Assembly: GCF_007752535.1 (NCBI RefSeq)
Contig: NZ_CP036426.1
Coordinates: 1,364,001 to 1,428,000 of the forward strand
From: Tautonia plasticadhaerens
GTDB lineage: Bacteria; Planctomycetota; Planctomycetia; Isosphaerales; Isosphaeraceae
Length of the DNA stretch: 64,000 nt
Direction: 5' to 3'
Shown: positions 8,840 through 17,681 of the stretch, piece by piece
Layout: every line of letters begins with the position of its first letter
How positions within the stretch are numbered: position 1 is the first letter of the stretch
Translations under genes and position numbers: made by a program
Notes under the pieces: model-generated
The model's database searches: none
The model's input: only the letters and a program-made list of their open reading frames with translations
Told to the model about the DNA's origin: nothing

Positions 8840-9718
8840 TCATCCGTCGCGACGACGGGCTCGGATGACCCTGGGGTGTCCGGCGCCGTCCCGGACGGTG
8901 GGTGCCGGTTCCAACTCGGGAAAGGACCCGAGCAGATCCCGGACGGGCTGCTCCTGATCCGATCCGATTTCCAGGATGAGGTGGCCCCCCGGCTTCAGCA
9001 GGGGTGCCGCCTGCTCGATCAGCCGGGAGACGACCCGGAGGCCGTCCTCGCCGCCATCGAGGGCGAGGTGCGGCTCGAACTCGCGGACACCGGCGTCGAG
9101 GGTCGGGATCACGCCCGTCGGGATATACGGCGGGTTCGAGATGATCACGTCGAACGGGCCTCGGTCGGCCACCGGGGCGAGGAGATCCCCCTCGACGAAC
9201 TCGACGCGATCGGAGAGGCGGTGTCGCTCGGCGTTGGACCGGGCGACGGCCAGGGCGTCCGGGCTGAGATCGATGGCCACCAGCCGGGCGTCGATCCGCT
9301 GGTGGGCGACCGCCAACGCGATCGCCCCGGAGCCGGTGCCGACGTCGACCACCAGGGGCTCGGCCCGGCCCTTGAGTACATCGAGGCACTCGACCACCGC
9401 GAACTCGGTGTCGGGACGGGGGATCAGGACGCCAGGGGAGACGGACAGGGGCAGGGAGAAGAACTCCTTGCGGCCGACGAGGTAGGCGACCGGCGACCCT
9501 TCGGCCCGCTTCCGGATCAGCTCACGGTAGGAGGCACGGTCGGTGGATCCCACTTCCTGGGCGTATTGCGTGTAGAGCTTAACGCGGTCGGTCTGCAGGA
9601 CGTGGGAGAGCAGCACCTCGGCATCGAGCCGGGGGCTCTCGGACCCCTTGTCACGGAGGTAGGACTGCGTCCAGTTCAGGAGCCTGAGGATCGTCCAGGG
9701 CTCGTCTCGGTCGGGCAC
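8840..9718 (-). CDS. prmC: Release factor N5-glutamine methyltransferase
   Basis: PrmC methylates the glutamine of the GGQ motif in class I release factors using S-adenosylmethionine. The 292-residue product has the N-terminal helical domain with RKEFFSLPLSV and IPRPDTE, the SAM-binding loop DVGTGSGAIALA and the catalytic NPPY motif at residues 195-198. It starts four bases after the end of prfA, its substrate gene, so the two are almost certainly translated from one mRNA. The gene converges with the PPOX-fold gene, 27 bases away. Confidence 0.95.
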   Translation of the reverse strand: MPDRDEPWTILRLLNWTQSYLRDKGSESPRLDAEVLLSHVLQTDRVKLYTQYAQEVGSTDRASYRELIRKRAEGSPVAYLVGRKEFFSLPLSVSPGVLIPRPDTEFAVVECLDVLKGRAEPLVVDVGTGSGAIALAVAHQRIDARLVAIDLSPDALAVARSNAERHRLSDRVEFVEGDLLAPVADRGPFDVIISNPPYIPTGVIPTLDAGVREFEPHLALDGGEDGLRVVSRLIEQAAPLLKPGGHLILEIGSDQEQPVRDLLGSFPELEPAPTVRDGAGHPRVIRARRRDG

Positions 9719-9722
9719 AGGT

Positions 9723-10790
9723 TCAGAGCTCCCCGAGTTGCTCTCGGCGGTCGTGGTGGATCATCGCGTCGGTGAGGGGGTCGAGGTCGCCGAGGATGAT
9801 CCGGTCGAGGCTGTAGAGCGTCAGGTTGATCCGGTGATCCGTCACCCGGTTCTGCGGGAAGTTGTAGGTCCGGATGCGCTGGGATCGGTCGCCGGAGCCG
9901 ATCAGGGTCCGACGCTGCTCGGCCCGCTCGGCGGCGGCGGCCTCCTGCATCCGGTCGAACAGCCGGGAGCGAAGCAACCGGAGGGCCTTGGCCCGATTCT
10001 TGTGCTGGCTTCGTTCGTCGCGGCAGACCACGACGATGCCGCTGGGCCGGTGGGTCAGCCGGACGGCACTCTCGGTCTTGTTCTGGTGCTGGCCACCCGG
10101 GCCCCCGGCACGCATCACGTCGGTTTCGATGTCCTCTGATCGGATGTCGACCTCGACCTCTTCCGGCTCCGGCAGGACGGCGACGGTGGCGGCCGAGGTA
10201 TGGATCCGCCCCTGGGCCTCGGTCTCCGGCACCCGCTGGACCCGGTGGCCGCCGCTCTCGAACTGGAGGTGGCGGAAGGCCCCGTCGCCGTTGATGGCGA
10301 AACTGACCTCTTTCGCACCGCCCAGCTCGGTCGGGGTCAGATCCAGGACCTCGAAGGACCAGCGCTTGGACTCGCAGTACCGGCGGTACATTTCGAGGAG
10401 ATCCCTGGCGAAGAGGGCCGCCTCGTCGCCGCCGGTGCCGGCCCGAATCTCCATGATGAGACCCGACCGGTCGGCCCCGGCCGCCCGGTCGTACAGCAGG
10501 TTCCGGAGGGTCTCGGCCAGCTCCTCGCGGCGAGCGCGGAGCGCTTCCAGCTCGGCCTCGGCGTAGGCCCTCATGTCGGGGTCGGACTCCTCGACCGCCA
10601 TCGCCTCGGCCTCGGCGATCTGCTGCCCGAGATCGAGGTAACGCCCGTAGGGGACGGCCGATTTCGCCAGGGTCCCTCGTTCCTTCGCCAAAGCCGAGAC
10701 CCGTACGGGGTCCGACGACACGTGCGGGTCGAGCAGGGCCGAGTCGACCTCGAGGAACCGGCGGTAGTCGGACTGGAGTTTCTCGAACAC
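9723..10790 (-). CDS. prfA: Peptide chain release factor 1
   Basis: RF1 reads UAA and UAG in the ribosomal A site and triggers peptide release. The 355-residue protein has the PxT-type codon-recognition tripeptide (PET, residues 188-190, in [10 protein letters not shown]), which separates it from the RF2 SPF motif, and the catalytic GGQ at 232-234. The N-terminal coiled domain ([16 protein letters not shown]) is typical. It lies between rpmE2 (249 bases upstream) and prmC (four bases downstream), a widespread bacterial order. Confidence 0.96.
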   Translation of the reverse strand: MFEKLQSDYRRFLEVDSALLDPHVSSDPVRVSALAKERGTLAKSAVPYGRYLDLGQQIAEAEAMAVEESDPDMRAYAEAELEALRARREELAETLRNLLYDRAAGADRSGLIMEIRAGTGGDEAALFARDLLEMYRRYCESKRWSFEVLDLTPTELGGAKEVSFAINGDGAFRHLQFESGGHRVQRVPETEAQGRIHTSAATVAVLPEPEEVEVDIRSEDIETDVMRAGGPGGQHQNKTESAVRLTHRPSGIVVVCRDERSQHKNRAKALRLLRSRLFDRMQEAAAAERAEQRRTLIGSGDRSQRIRTYNFPQNRVTDHRINLTLYSLDRIILGDLDPLTDAMIHHDRREQLGEL

Positions 10791-11039
10791 GCGGGAGAGT
10801 CGGCAGGAGGCCGTGGCCCGTAGGCAGGGGAGGAATCAGGGGACAATCCGAAATTCACCGGTCGATCGGTCCGGCGATCGGCAACCGTGGGGGGTCGAGG
10901 CCCGGTCGACCGCATCGGCCCGACCCGCGGCCCCCGGCGCGAAGCCGATGACCCCGGACGGCCGACGGCCCGCCCTCCGGGCCCCTGGACGCACGGGGGA
11001 GGGCCGGGCTCGACGGCCGCGGTGGTGGGCCGAGGGCGG

Positions 11040-11327
11040 TCAGGCCTCGGCGTCCTCGGGCTCTTCCTTCTTCTTGGCCTTGCCGTACTTGCCCTGGAAC
11101 TTGCGATTGAACTTGTCGACCCGGCCGGCGGCGTCCACGAATTTCGTCTTGCCGGTGTAGAACGGGTGAGAGGCGCTGGAGACGTCGACCGTGACCAGCG
11201 GGTACTCGACGCCGTCCTTGGTGACCTTCTGGTTGGTCTTGATGGTCGATCGAGTGATGATTTCGAACCCGCTCGAGGCGTCGTGGAAGACGACCGGGCG
11301 GTAGTTGGGGTGGATGCCTTCTTTCAT
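11040..11327 (-). CDS. rpmE2: 50S ribosomal protein L31, type B
   Basis: This 95-residue protein begins MKEGIHPNYRPVVFHD and has the HPFYTGKTKFVDAAGRV segment of bacterial L31. It contains no cysteines, so it is the zinc-independent type B form rather than the four-cysteine type A. The tail is lysine- and acid-rich (KAKKKEEPEDAEA). In many bacteria rpmE precedes prfA and prmC, as here, although a 249-base gap leaves open whether all three share one transcript. Confidence 0.95.
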   Translation of the reverse strand: MKEGIHPNYRPVVFHDASSGFEIITRSTIKTNQKVTKDGVEYPLVTVDVSSASHPFYTGKTKFVDAAGRVDKFNRKFQGKYGKAKKKEEPEDAEA

Positions 11328-11486
11328 CGTGCTCAGGTCCGGCCGGGTAGGGAACGATCGGCGGCCCCCGGCGCACCGGGCGCGAAGGGGCCGTCTCGGG
11401 GTTCAGATTCCGTCATCATATCGCCGCGAGGCCCTATTGGGGAGGGGGTTCGCCCGCCGGGTGGGCGGCGCCTCGGCGAGATCGGG

Positions 11487-12302
11487 TTACTCGGACGGCT
11501 CGACCACCCCCGCGGGCTCGACGCCGAGGAGCTCGGCGACCTTGGTCTCGACCATGTCGTAGGTGAACTGGTTCTCCGGATCGTCGTAGGTGAAGCGGGC
11601 GACTTCATTCCCTTCGGCATCGTAGAGGAAGACGGCGGGGATGGTGGTGATGTTGAACGCCTCGAACGATTCGCCGAGCAGTTGGCCGTGGCGGAGGTTC
11701 TCGACCCGGGAGACGTCCAGCCCGGCCAGGAACTTCTTGGCCTCGGCGATCTGGGCCTGGTCAATGTCCTCGACCTCGGTGCCGGAATCGAAGGACAGGG
11801 CGATGACCTTCAGCCCCCGATCGGCGTACGCGCCGGCCATGTCGATCACGTGGGGGAAGTTCTCCTTGCACGGGTCGCACCAGCTGGCCCAGCAGTCGAC
11901 GAGGGTCACCTTGGAGTCATTCTCCGCGATCCGAGCGAGGAGCTCATCGTGGGTCACGGCCGGCAGTTCGTCGTCTTCGGGCACGGCCCGTCCCGAGTCC
12001 TCGCCGGCCGACGCGGCGTCGCTCGCCCCCGGTTCGGTCGTCGGCACGGGGAGCGGATCGGGTTCGAGCCCAGGCTCCGCGGGCGGTTCGACGAAGGGCT
12101 CATCGTCCCCCTCGATCACGGTCGCCTCCGATTCGATCGGGGTATCACCCTGAGTGGCGTCAGGGAACTCGGGGCTGAGCACCTCTTCGGGTGTGCCCTC
12201 GATTTCTTCTCCGGCTTGGTCGGCGCAGCCGATCAGGCCCAGGCCGCCGGCCGCGAGGGCCGCGAGCAACCAGGAGGTCAAGGCGGGGGCGGGACGGATC
12301 AT
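11487..12302 (-). CDS. TlpA/thioredoxin-like lipoprotein
   Basis: The product is a 271-residue lipoprotein: a hydrophobic leader ends in the lipobox LIGC with Cys26, followed by an acidic, proline-rich linker to about residue 115, then a thioredoxin domain with the CxxC active site CDPC (142-145) in WASWCDPC. The cis-Pro loop is visible as TTIPAVFLYD. It probably acts at the outer face of a membrane as a disulfide reductase or oxidoreductase of the TlpA/ResA type. The start at 12302 is chosen because the frame before it is not signal-like. It follows another thioredoxin-fold gene (12524-13129) on the same strand, with a stem-loop between them, so the pair may share a task in envelope redox balance. 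Confidence 0.85.
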   Translation of the reverse strand: MIRPAPALTSWLLAALAAGGLGLIGCADQAGEEIEGTPEEVLSPEFPDATQGDTPIESEATVIEGDDEPFVEPPAEPGLEPDPLPVPTTEPGASDAASAGEDSGRAVPEDDELPAVTHDELLARIAENDSKVTLVDCWASWCDPCKENFPHVIDMAGAYADRGLKVIALSFDSGTEVEDIDQAQIAEAKKFLAGLDVSRVENLRHGQLLGESFEAFNITTIPAVFLYDAEGNEVARFTYDDPENQFTYDMVETKVAELLGVEPAGVVEPSE

Positions 12303-12475
12303 GGTCGGTCCTCCGGGGATGGACGGCGAGTGTCTCGGGGTGGGTCTTGGAGGGGGGCGTTCGGGGTCGTCGATCGGAGGGCCCACGCCCCACGGTCGAC
12401 CGGGAGGCGGAAACGAACGACGCCCGCCGCCGGGGATGGTCCGACGACGGGCGGCGGGTGATCAGTCGAATCGAT

Positions 12476-12516
12476 GAACGCCCGATCCGCGGGTTGGAAG
12501 CGGATCGGGAGCGTTC
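12476..12516 (-). terminator. Stem-loop downstream of the redoxin gene
   Basis: Bases 12476-12489 pair with 12500-12516 in two segments (nine and six base pairs) with a two-base bulge at 12509-12510 and a nine-base loop (12490/91-12499). It begins eight bases after the stop of the minus-strand redoxin gene. There is no clear U-tract, so it may be an intrinsic terminator of the GC-rich type or a 3' stabilising hairpin. A second nine-base-pair inverted repeat (12423-12431 with 12450-12458) follows it. Confidence 0.5.
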
Positions 12517-12523
12517 AACCGGC

Positions 12524-13129
12524 TCACTTGCGGCGGTACTGGACACCGCAGCCGATGGCCGGGGTCTCCTTGGTCTCGATCTCCTCGCCCGCCAGCAGGG
12601 CGTCGACGGCCTCGGCGACGTAGTTGGTGTCGCTGGGCTCGACCTTCAGCGGGTTCTTGTACATGGCACCCATGTAGCGGATGGTGCGGTCCTTGTCGAG
12701 GACGAAGAACTCGGGGGTCTTGGTCGAGCCGTACGCCCGGCCGATCTCCTGGGTCTCGTCGTAGCCGTAGACGTACTGCGAGTTCTTGTTCTTGACCCAC
12801 TCCTTGATCTGGGGCAGCTTGTCGGCCTCGTTCTCGTTGACGCTGACGCCGACGAGCTTGACGCTCTTGCCCTCGTAGTTGTCCACGAAATCGTTGAGGT
12901 GGTCCTCGATGGCGACGACGTACGGGCAGTGATTGCCGAGGAAGACCAGGACGACGACTTCCTCCTCGATGTCGCTCAGCGAGATCGAGGCGTCCTGGCC
13001 CTTGTCGGTGGCGGGGATGCCCGAGAAGTCGGGGGCCTTCTGCCCGATGTTGACCGTCTTATTGTACTCGCCGGCCACGGCCGGGACGGCCAGGGCCAGG
13101 GCGACGAGGCTGGAGACGAACGTTCGCAT
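12524..13129 (-). CDS. Secreted redoxin-domain protein (AhpC/TSA-like thioredoxin fold)
   Basis: This 201-residue protein has a cleavable signal (MRTFVSSLVALALAVPAVAG) and a peroxiredoxin/thioredoxin-like domain. The expected active-site region is FLGNHCPYV with a single Cys68 rather than CxxC, and the C-terminus carries a second conserved Cys in TPAIGCGVQYR, a tail known in this family of thioredoxin-like proteins. It may reduce peroxides or handle disulfides outside the cytoplasm. The start at 13129 is supported by AGAGGAG upstream and by the signal peptide. It is followed on the same strand by the TlpA-like lipoprotein. Confidence 0.83.
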   Translation of the reverse strand: MRTFVSSLVALALAVPAVAGEYNKTVNIGQKAPDFSGIPATDKGQDASISLSDIEEEVVVLVFLGNHCPYVVAIEDHLNDFVDNYEGKSVKLVGVSVNENEADKLPQIKEWVKNKNSQYVYGYDETQEIGRAYGSTKTPEFFVLDKDRTIRYMGAMYKNPLKVEPSDTNYVAEAVDALLAGEEIETKETPAIGCGVQYRRK

Positions 13130-13549
13130 CGGTGCAAGCTCCTCTGGGGGAAGTTCAGGGGATCGGGGCCGGTCCGGGTCGCGATCGCTGCAGCTGCGGT
13201 GGTTGGTGGGACGACCCGGGCCTGGAGGCGTGAGGCACGACACCTAATTCATCCATCGGGGCCGGCCCATCCCGCCGGCCCCGGTGGTTCCGCTCCGTCG
13301 GTCGCGACCCGTTATGGGCCGCCTGGAGGTTCGCTCGGTGATTTAGGAGCGACGACCCGGCTCGGGTCGGCCCGCGTTTCTTGAAAAGCCGGGGGCCGGG
13401 TCGTCCTCTCGGGTCGAGCGACAGACTAGCCGTCGCCCTTCGACCGAGTCAACCGCCTAGCGACGACCGATCGGCCTTGATCGAAGCTACGTCCAACGGC
13501 CCCGAGTTGTTCGACCGGGGAGGGATTTTTTGAATGTTCGAGCACGCAT
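13130..13549. other. Intergenic region between redoxin and kinase genes, with a stem-loop
   Basis: I see no gene in these 420 bases. A perfect 11-base-pair inverted repeat (13351-13361 with 13395-13405, 33-base loop) lies between the minus-strand kinase gene, which ends at 13550, and the redoxin start. It may end the kinase transcript, or belong to the redoxin leader; no U-tract supports either choice. Confidence 0.4.
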
Positions 13550-14860
13550 TCAAGCGGTCTCGCGGTGGCGGGGCAGCCGGATGGTGAAGGTGCTGCCGAC
13601 GCCGAGCTGACTCTCGACTCCCACCTCGCCGCCGAGCGACTGGGCCAGGTGCTTGACGATCGCGAGGCCCAGGCCGGTGCCGCCGAGCGATCGGCTGCGA
13701 GCCTTGTCGACCCGGTAGAACCGCTCGAAGATGCGCGGGATGTCGTCCCGGGGGATGCCGGGGCCGGAGTCGGCCACGTCCAGGCGGACTCGCTGGTCGT
13801 CGGTCCGGGCGGCGATCCGGATCGAGGCCCCCTCGGGGGAATATTTGATGGCATTGTCGATCAGGTTGTCGAGGATCTGCCGGATCGCCTCCTCGGCCGC
13901 CCGCACCCGGACGGAATCGTCCAGGGCGTCGCACTCGGCGATCAGCCGTTGCTCCCTGGCTCGGGCCCTGGGCTCGTGGTCCGAGACGCAGGCCCGGACG
14001 ATCGGTCCCAGCGCCATCGGTTCCAGCAGGAAGGGCGCGTCGCTCGACTCCAGCCGGGCGAGGCGGAGCATGTCCTGGACGAGGTTGTCCAGGCGATCCA
14101 CCTGCTCGTCGATCTGATTGAGCAGGATTACGTTGACCGAGTCGTCGTGCAGGCCCCAGTCCAGCAGGGTCTCGGTGTTGACCTTGATGCTCGCAAGCGG
14201 GGTCTTCAGCTCGTGGGAGGCGTTGGCGACGAAGTCCTGCCTCATCCGTTCCAGCCGACGCAGGTCCGTCACGTCGTGGAAGACGAGCACGGCCCCCGGG
14301 GGAGGAAAACCGGGAAGGGGGGTGCCGTGCACGGCGATGGTACGCTCCTGATCGGGGGCGAGCGGGTTTCGGCCGGGGAGCGACAGCTCGGCCCGATAGG
14401 CACCCCGTCCGGCGAGCGTGGCCTCGACGGCCATCTGGATCTGGGGGCTCCGGACCAGCTCGATGACCAGTCGCCCGTCGGCGCCGCCGGCGAGGCGGAA
14501 CATCCGCTGGGCGGCGGGATTGGCGAAGAGGATCCGCTGGCGGGCGTCGACGGCGAGCACACCTTCCGCCATGCCGCTGAGCACGGCGTCGAGCTTGCGG
14601 CGGTCGTCCTCCAGGCGGGCGATCCTCGACTCGATGTCGGGCACCGCCTCGTTGATCCGATCGGCCAGCCGGGAGGACGGCCCCCCGACCCTGCCCCTGA
14701 GCCGGCGGACGGGCCGCCCCCGGGCCAGCGCCTCGACCTCGCGGCCGAGTTCCTCGAGCGCCCTCTTACCCCGGAGCCAGAAGAAGGAGGCGATCGCCAT
14801 CGGGACGAGCACGAGGAACAGGACGCAGGCAAGTGTCAGCGGAGTCCATCCCTCGGCCAT
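13550..14860 (-). CDS. Membrane sensor histidine kinase with PAS domain (PhoR-like)
   Basis: The 436-residue protein has one N-terminal membrane segment (about residues 8-28), a short linker, a PAS domain (about 85-195, FANPAAQRMF), and a full histidine kinase core. The phospho-acceptor is His216 in ASHELKTPL; the N box is at 331-340 (DNLIDNAIKY), G1 is DSGPGIP (364-370) and G2 is GGTGLGLA (393-400). The arrangement is that of PhoR-type kinases, which sense envelope or phosphate signals. No response regulator gene is adjacent on either side, so it is an orphan within this window and its partner cannot be named. Confidence 0.9.
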   Translation of the reverse strand: MAEGWTPLTLACVLFLVLVPMAIASFFWLRGKRALEELGREVEALARGRPVRRLRGRVGGPSSRLADRINEAVPDIESRIARLEDDRRKLDAVLSGMAEGVLAVDARQRILFANPAAQRMFRLAGGADGRLVIELVRSPQIQMAVEATLAGRGAYRAELSLPGRNPLAPDQERTIAVHGTPLPGFPPPGAVLVFHDVTDLRRLERMRQDFVANASHELKTPLASIKVNTETLLDWGLHDDSVNVILLNQIDEQVDRLDNLVQDMLRLARLESSDAPFLLEPMALGPIVRACVSDHEPRARAREQRLIAECDALDDSVRVRAAEEAIRQILDNLIDNAIKYSPEGASIRIAARTDDQRVRLDVADSGPGIPRDDIPRIFERFYRVDKARSRSLGGTGLGLAIVKHLAQSLGGEVGVESQLGVGSTFTIRLPRHRETA

Positions 14861-15051
14861 CGCTCTCCTCGTCCCCCGGTCGGGCCGCGGCTCTCCGCCG
14901 CCCTATCGCGTGTTTGGCCTGGAGCTTGCACCTGATCCGATCATCGGGCAACCGCGACGACGATGCAACCGACTCGCATCCCGGGGCCGAACCGGCCGGA
15001 GGACTCATGCCCGATCGTTCGGCCCCGACGCACCGATCGAGGAACACCCGC

Positions 15052-15564
15052 ATGATTCTCCACCCGAATTGGCTCGGCGTCCTCGCCCCGAGCCTGCTCG
15101 CCCTGGCCCTGGCCGGCCCGGTTGCCGCCTCGCAGATCCGGGCCGCAGCCGTGGCCTCCTCGGCGACTGTGTTCGCCCGGGACGACGACCGCGGAGACGA
15201 TTTCGAGGACCTTGGCGACCGCCGAGAAGAGGCTCTCGAAGACCTCGCCGATCGCCGGGAACGCCACCTGGGGGACCGTCTTACTCATTCCCAGCACCGC
15301 TACCCGCGCCATCGGGCATTCCGCCCCCCCTTCGGCATGCCCCCGACCCATGTCGATCCCCTTCCGCCTCTCGGCTACGGGGCCTACGGGTACGGAGGAC
15401 CGGTTCCCCCCTATCCCATCCCCGCCCATCCTGGGCCCTGGGGTCCGATCGGCTACGGGCCTGTGTACGGCGGCGGTGTCCCATACGGGTACGGGTTCGG
15501 TCCGAGGGGGGGACTCGATATCCCCTTCGGATTCGGTCTCGGTGGGCTCTCCATCCGCTGGTGA
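15052..15564 (+). CDS. Secreted Gly/Tyr/Pro-rich protein of unknown function
   Basis: I do not recognise a family. The 170-residue product starts MILHPNWLGVLAPSLLALAL, a signal peptide that could be cleaved after a VAAS-like site. The middle (about residues 45-80) is highly charged, with RREEALEDLADRRERHLGD. The C-terminal half is rich in Gly, Tyr and Pro (GYGAYGYGG, YGPVYGGG), typical of unstructured surface or matrix proteins. The start at 15052 is chosen for the signal peptide and a GAGGAA upstream; the frame is open from 14833 but those residues are not protein-like. The gene is divergent from the PhoR-like kinase, so the two could share a control region. Confidence 0.6.
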   Translation: MILHPNWLGVLAPSLLALALAGPVAASQIRAAAVASSATVFARDDDRGDDFEDLGDRREEALEDLADRRERHLGDRLTHSQHRYPRHRAFRPPFGMPPTHVDPLPPLGYGAYGYGGPVPPYPIPAHPGPWGPIGYGPVYGGGVPYGYGFGPRGGLDIPFGFGLGGLSIRW

Positions 15565-15612
15565 TTCGCCTATAGTCGGGCCGGGATGTGACGCGGTCGG
15601 GCCGGGATGCGA

Positions 15613-16095
15613 TCAGGCGTCCCGGCCGACCGAGGGGACGATCCGGTCGCCAGGCGCGAGCCGTCGGGTCGCCTCGGGAAACCCATCTTTGAGGGGGGTG
15701 ACCCGTCGGATGGAGTCGACCCGGAAGTAGGCCGAATCGCCGTAGGCGAGGTCCTCGTCGAGCCGCTCGACCTCGCCGTCCTCGTACATCCAGAAGACCC
15801 CTTCGAGGCGGAAGTACCCGCCCAACCGGCCCTTGAGGAGCGTCTCGAGCGACGCCCGGTCGGTCCTCCCGAAGTATTCCGAGCTGCCGCCGGCCTCGAG
15901 GTCGACGAAGTCGATCGCGACCCAGACCGACTCTCCCGGGTCCTGGTGGGGCCGGGCGCCCGGCTCGGGGGGCTCCGCACCGCCGTCAAGTGGGGCGGTG
16001 ACCCGAATCGGCTCGTCCTCCCGGAGGAGCCCCAGGGCGAGGGCGATCACCGTCGGGATCACCAGGAAGACCGAGACCAATCCGATGCGACGCAT
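15613..16095 (-). CDS. Membrane-anchored hypothetical protein
   Basis: This 160-residue protein is not recognised. It has one N-terminal hydrophobic segment (residues 4-23, IGLVSVFLVIPTVIALALGL), an extracytoplasmic proline-rich linker, and a compact domain (about 55-155) with SVWVAIDFVDL, YFRLEGVFWMYEDGE and RVTPLKDGFPEAT. The frame remains open far upstream across the ribBA region, but the start at 16095 is preferred because it begins at the membrane segment and avoids overlap with ribBA. It is divergent from ribBA, 171 bases apart. Confidence 0.6.
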   Translation of the reverse strand: MRRIGLVSVFLVIPTVIALALGLLREDEPIRVTAPLDGGAEPPEPGARPHQDPGESVWVAIDFVDLEAGGSSEYFGRTDRASLETLLKGRLGGYFRLEGVFWMYEDGEVERLDEDLAYGDSAYFRVDSIRRVTPLKDGFPEATRRLAPGDRIVPSVGRDA

Positions 16096-16266
16096 GAGCC
16101 CTTGACCCCGACCTGGCCGAGCCGATCCCTCCCGCCCAACGGCACCGATCCTACCCTCGACCCTCCGGGACCTCAACGCCGGGTGGTTCGTCGGGGTGAG
16201 GACGCCTATGATGGATCGAGGGGCGACGCCGTCGCCCGGAGCGGGGACGCAGGAGCGAGCGGGTCC

Positions 16267-17514
16267 ATGGGGGATCATTTTTCCAAGGTCGAGGACGCGA
16301 TCAAGGCGATCGCCGAAGGCCGGGCCGTGATCGTGGTGGACGCCGAGGACCGCGAAAACGAGGGAGACTTCGTGGCCGCGGCCGAGACGATCACCCCCGA
16401 ACTCGTCGAATTCATGATCACCGAGGGCCGGGGACTGCTCTGCGTCCCCATCATGCCCGACCTGGCCGAGCGGCTGGGCCTGCATCCGGTCGTCGAGTTG
16501 AACACGGCCCCCCACAAGACCCCATTCCTCATCCAGGTCGACCACAAGAGCTGCCAGACCGGCATCACCGCCGCCGAGCGAGCCCTGACGATCCGGGCGA
16601 TGGTCGACCCGGACGCCAGGGCGTCGGACTTCGTCCGGCCCGGCCACGTCCCGCCGCTGCTCGCCCGGGTCGGCGGGGTGCTCCGCCGGGCCGGCCACAC
16701 CGAGGCGACCGTCGACCTCGCCCGGCTCGCCGGCCTCGCCCCGGCGGGCGTCCTGATCGAGATCCTCGACGGGACGGGTCGGGCCAGCCGGGAGAAGCTG
16801 CACGAGATCGCCCGGCGGTTCGACCTGCCGATCGTCTCGATCGAGGAATTGATCCGGTATCGCCGACGCCTGGAAAAGCTCGTCCACCGGGAGGCCGAGG
16901 CAAACCTCCCAACCAAGTACGGCGAGGCCCGGATCATCGGTTACGGCGTCGATCACGAGCCGGGGAACACCCCGGTGGTCATCGCCTTCGGCGACCTCAA
17001 GGGCGTCGAGGCGCCCCTCGTCCGGCTGCATTCGTCCTGCTTCACCGGCGACCTCCTCGCCTCGCTCCGTTGCGATTGCGGGGACCAACTCCACATGGCA
17101 TTGGAGCAGATCTCCGAAGAGGGGACCGGGGCGTTGATCTATCTGCCTCAGGAGGGCAGGGGGATCGGCCTGATCCACAAGCTCAAGGCGTACGCCTTGC
17201 AGGACCAGGGGATGGACACCGTCGATGCGAACATCGCCCTCGGCTTCCGGGCCGACATGAGGGATTACGGCATCGGGCTGCAAATCCTCCAGGATCTCGG
17301 CCTCTCGAAGGTCCGGCTGCTGACGAACAACCCGAAGAAGGTGGACGCGTTCGTCATCAGCGGCTATGGGCTCGAGGTCGTCGACCAGGTCCCGATCATC
17401 GCCCCGGACGAGACCGCCCGACGGCGTTACCTCGACGCCAAGCGGGACCGGATGGGGCATCTGCTGCCCCTGCACGCCGACTCGCCGGGCGGCCTCGGGC
17501 CCCGGCCGGACTGA
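16267..17514 (+). CDS. ribBA: Bifunctional 3,4-dihydroxy-2-butanone 4-phosphate synthase / GTP cyclohydrolase II
   Basis: RibBA catalyses the two entry reactions of riboflavin synthesis, from ribulose 5-phosphate and from GTP. The RibB half (about residues 1-205) has EDRENEGDF, TGITAAERA and GHTEATVDLARLAG. The RibA half (about 206-415) has the zinc-binding cysteines 258, 269 and 271 in CFTGDLLASLRCDC, PQEGRGIGLIHK and RLLTNNPKKVDA. The 415-residue length is normal for the fusion. The start at 16267 gives MGDHFSKVEDAI, the usual beginning. I looked for an FMN riboswitch in the 171-base leader and did not see one. No other rib genes are nearby. Confidence 0.96.
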   Translation: MGDHFSKVEDAIKAIAEGRAVIVVDAEDRENEGDFVAAAETITPELVEFMITEGRGLLCVPIMPDLAERLGLHPVVELNTAPHKTPFLIQVDHKSCQTGITAAERALTIRAMVDPDARASDFVRPGHVPPLLARVGGVLRRAGHTEATVDLARLAGLAPAGVLIEILDGTGRASREKLHEIARRFDLPIVSIEELIRYRRRLEKLVHREAEANLPTKYGEARIIGYGVDHEPGNTPVVIAFGDLKGVEAPLVRLHSSCFTGDLLASLRCDCGDQLHMALEQISEEGTGALIYLPQEGRGIGLIHKLKAYALQDQGMDTVDANIALGFRADMRDYGIGLQILQDLGLSKVRLLTNNPKKVDAFVISGYGLEVVDQVPIIAPDETARRRYLDAKRDRMGHLLPLHADSPGGLGPRPD

Positions 17515-17681
17515 CGTCCCCTTCCCGGTCGCGGGCCGATCGATCCGGCATCTCCCGACGGCGGGGTCGGATCGGCCTGGAACCCCCGGAAGTGGGGCGG
17601 GTACCATCTCGGGGCCGAATGAGGAGCCGGGACCCGGAGGATGGGCCCGGCTGATCGACCGCCCCGGAAGGGAGTCTCGCC

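Noticed and set aside
13526-13553. Small hairpin with a T-run at the end of the PhoR-like kinase gene
   Set aside because: On the kinase (minus) strand the run after the stem is A, not U, and on the plus strand the T-run comes before the stem, so it does not fit an intrinsic terminator.
16096-16266. FMN riboswitch before ribBA
   Set aside because: None of the conserved RFN-element segments was found in the leader.
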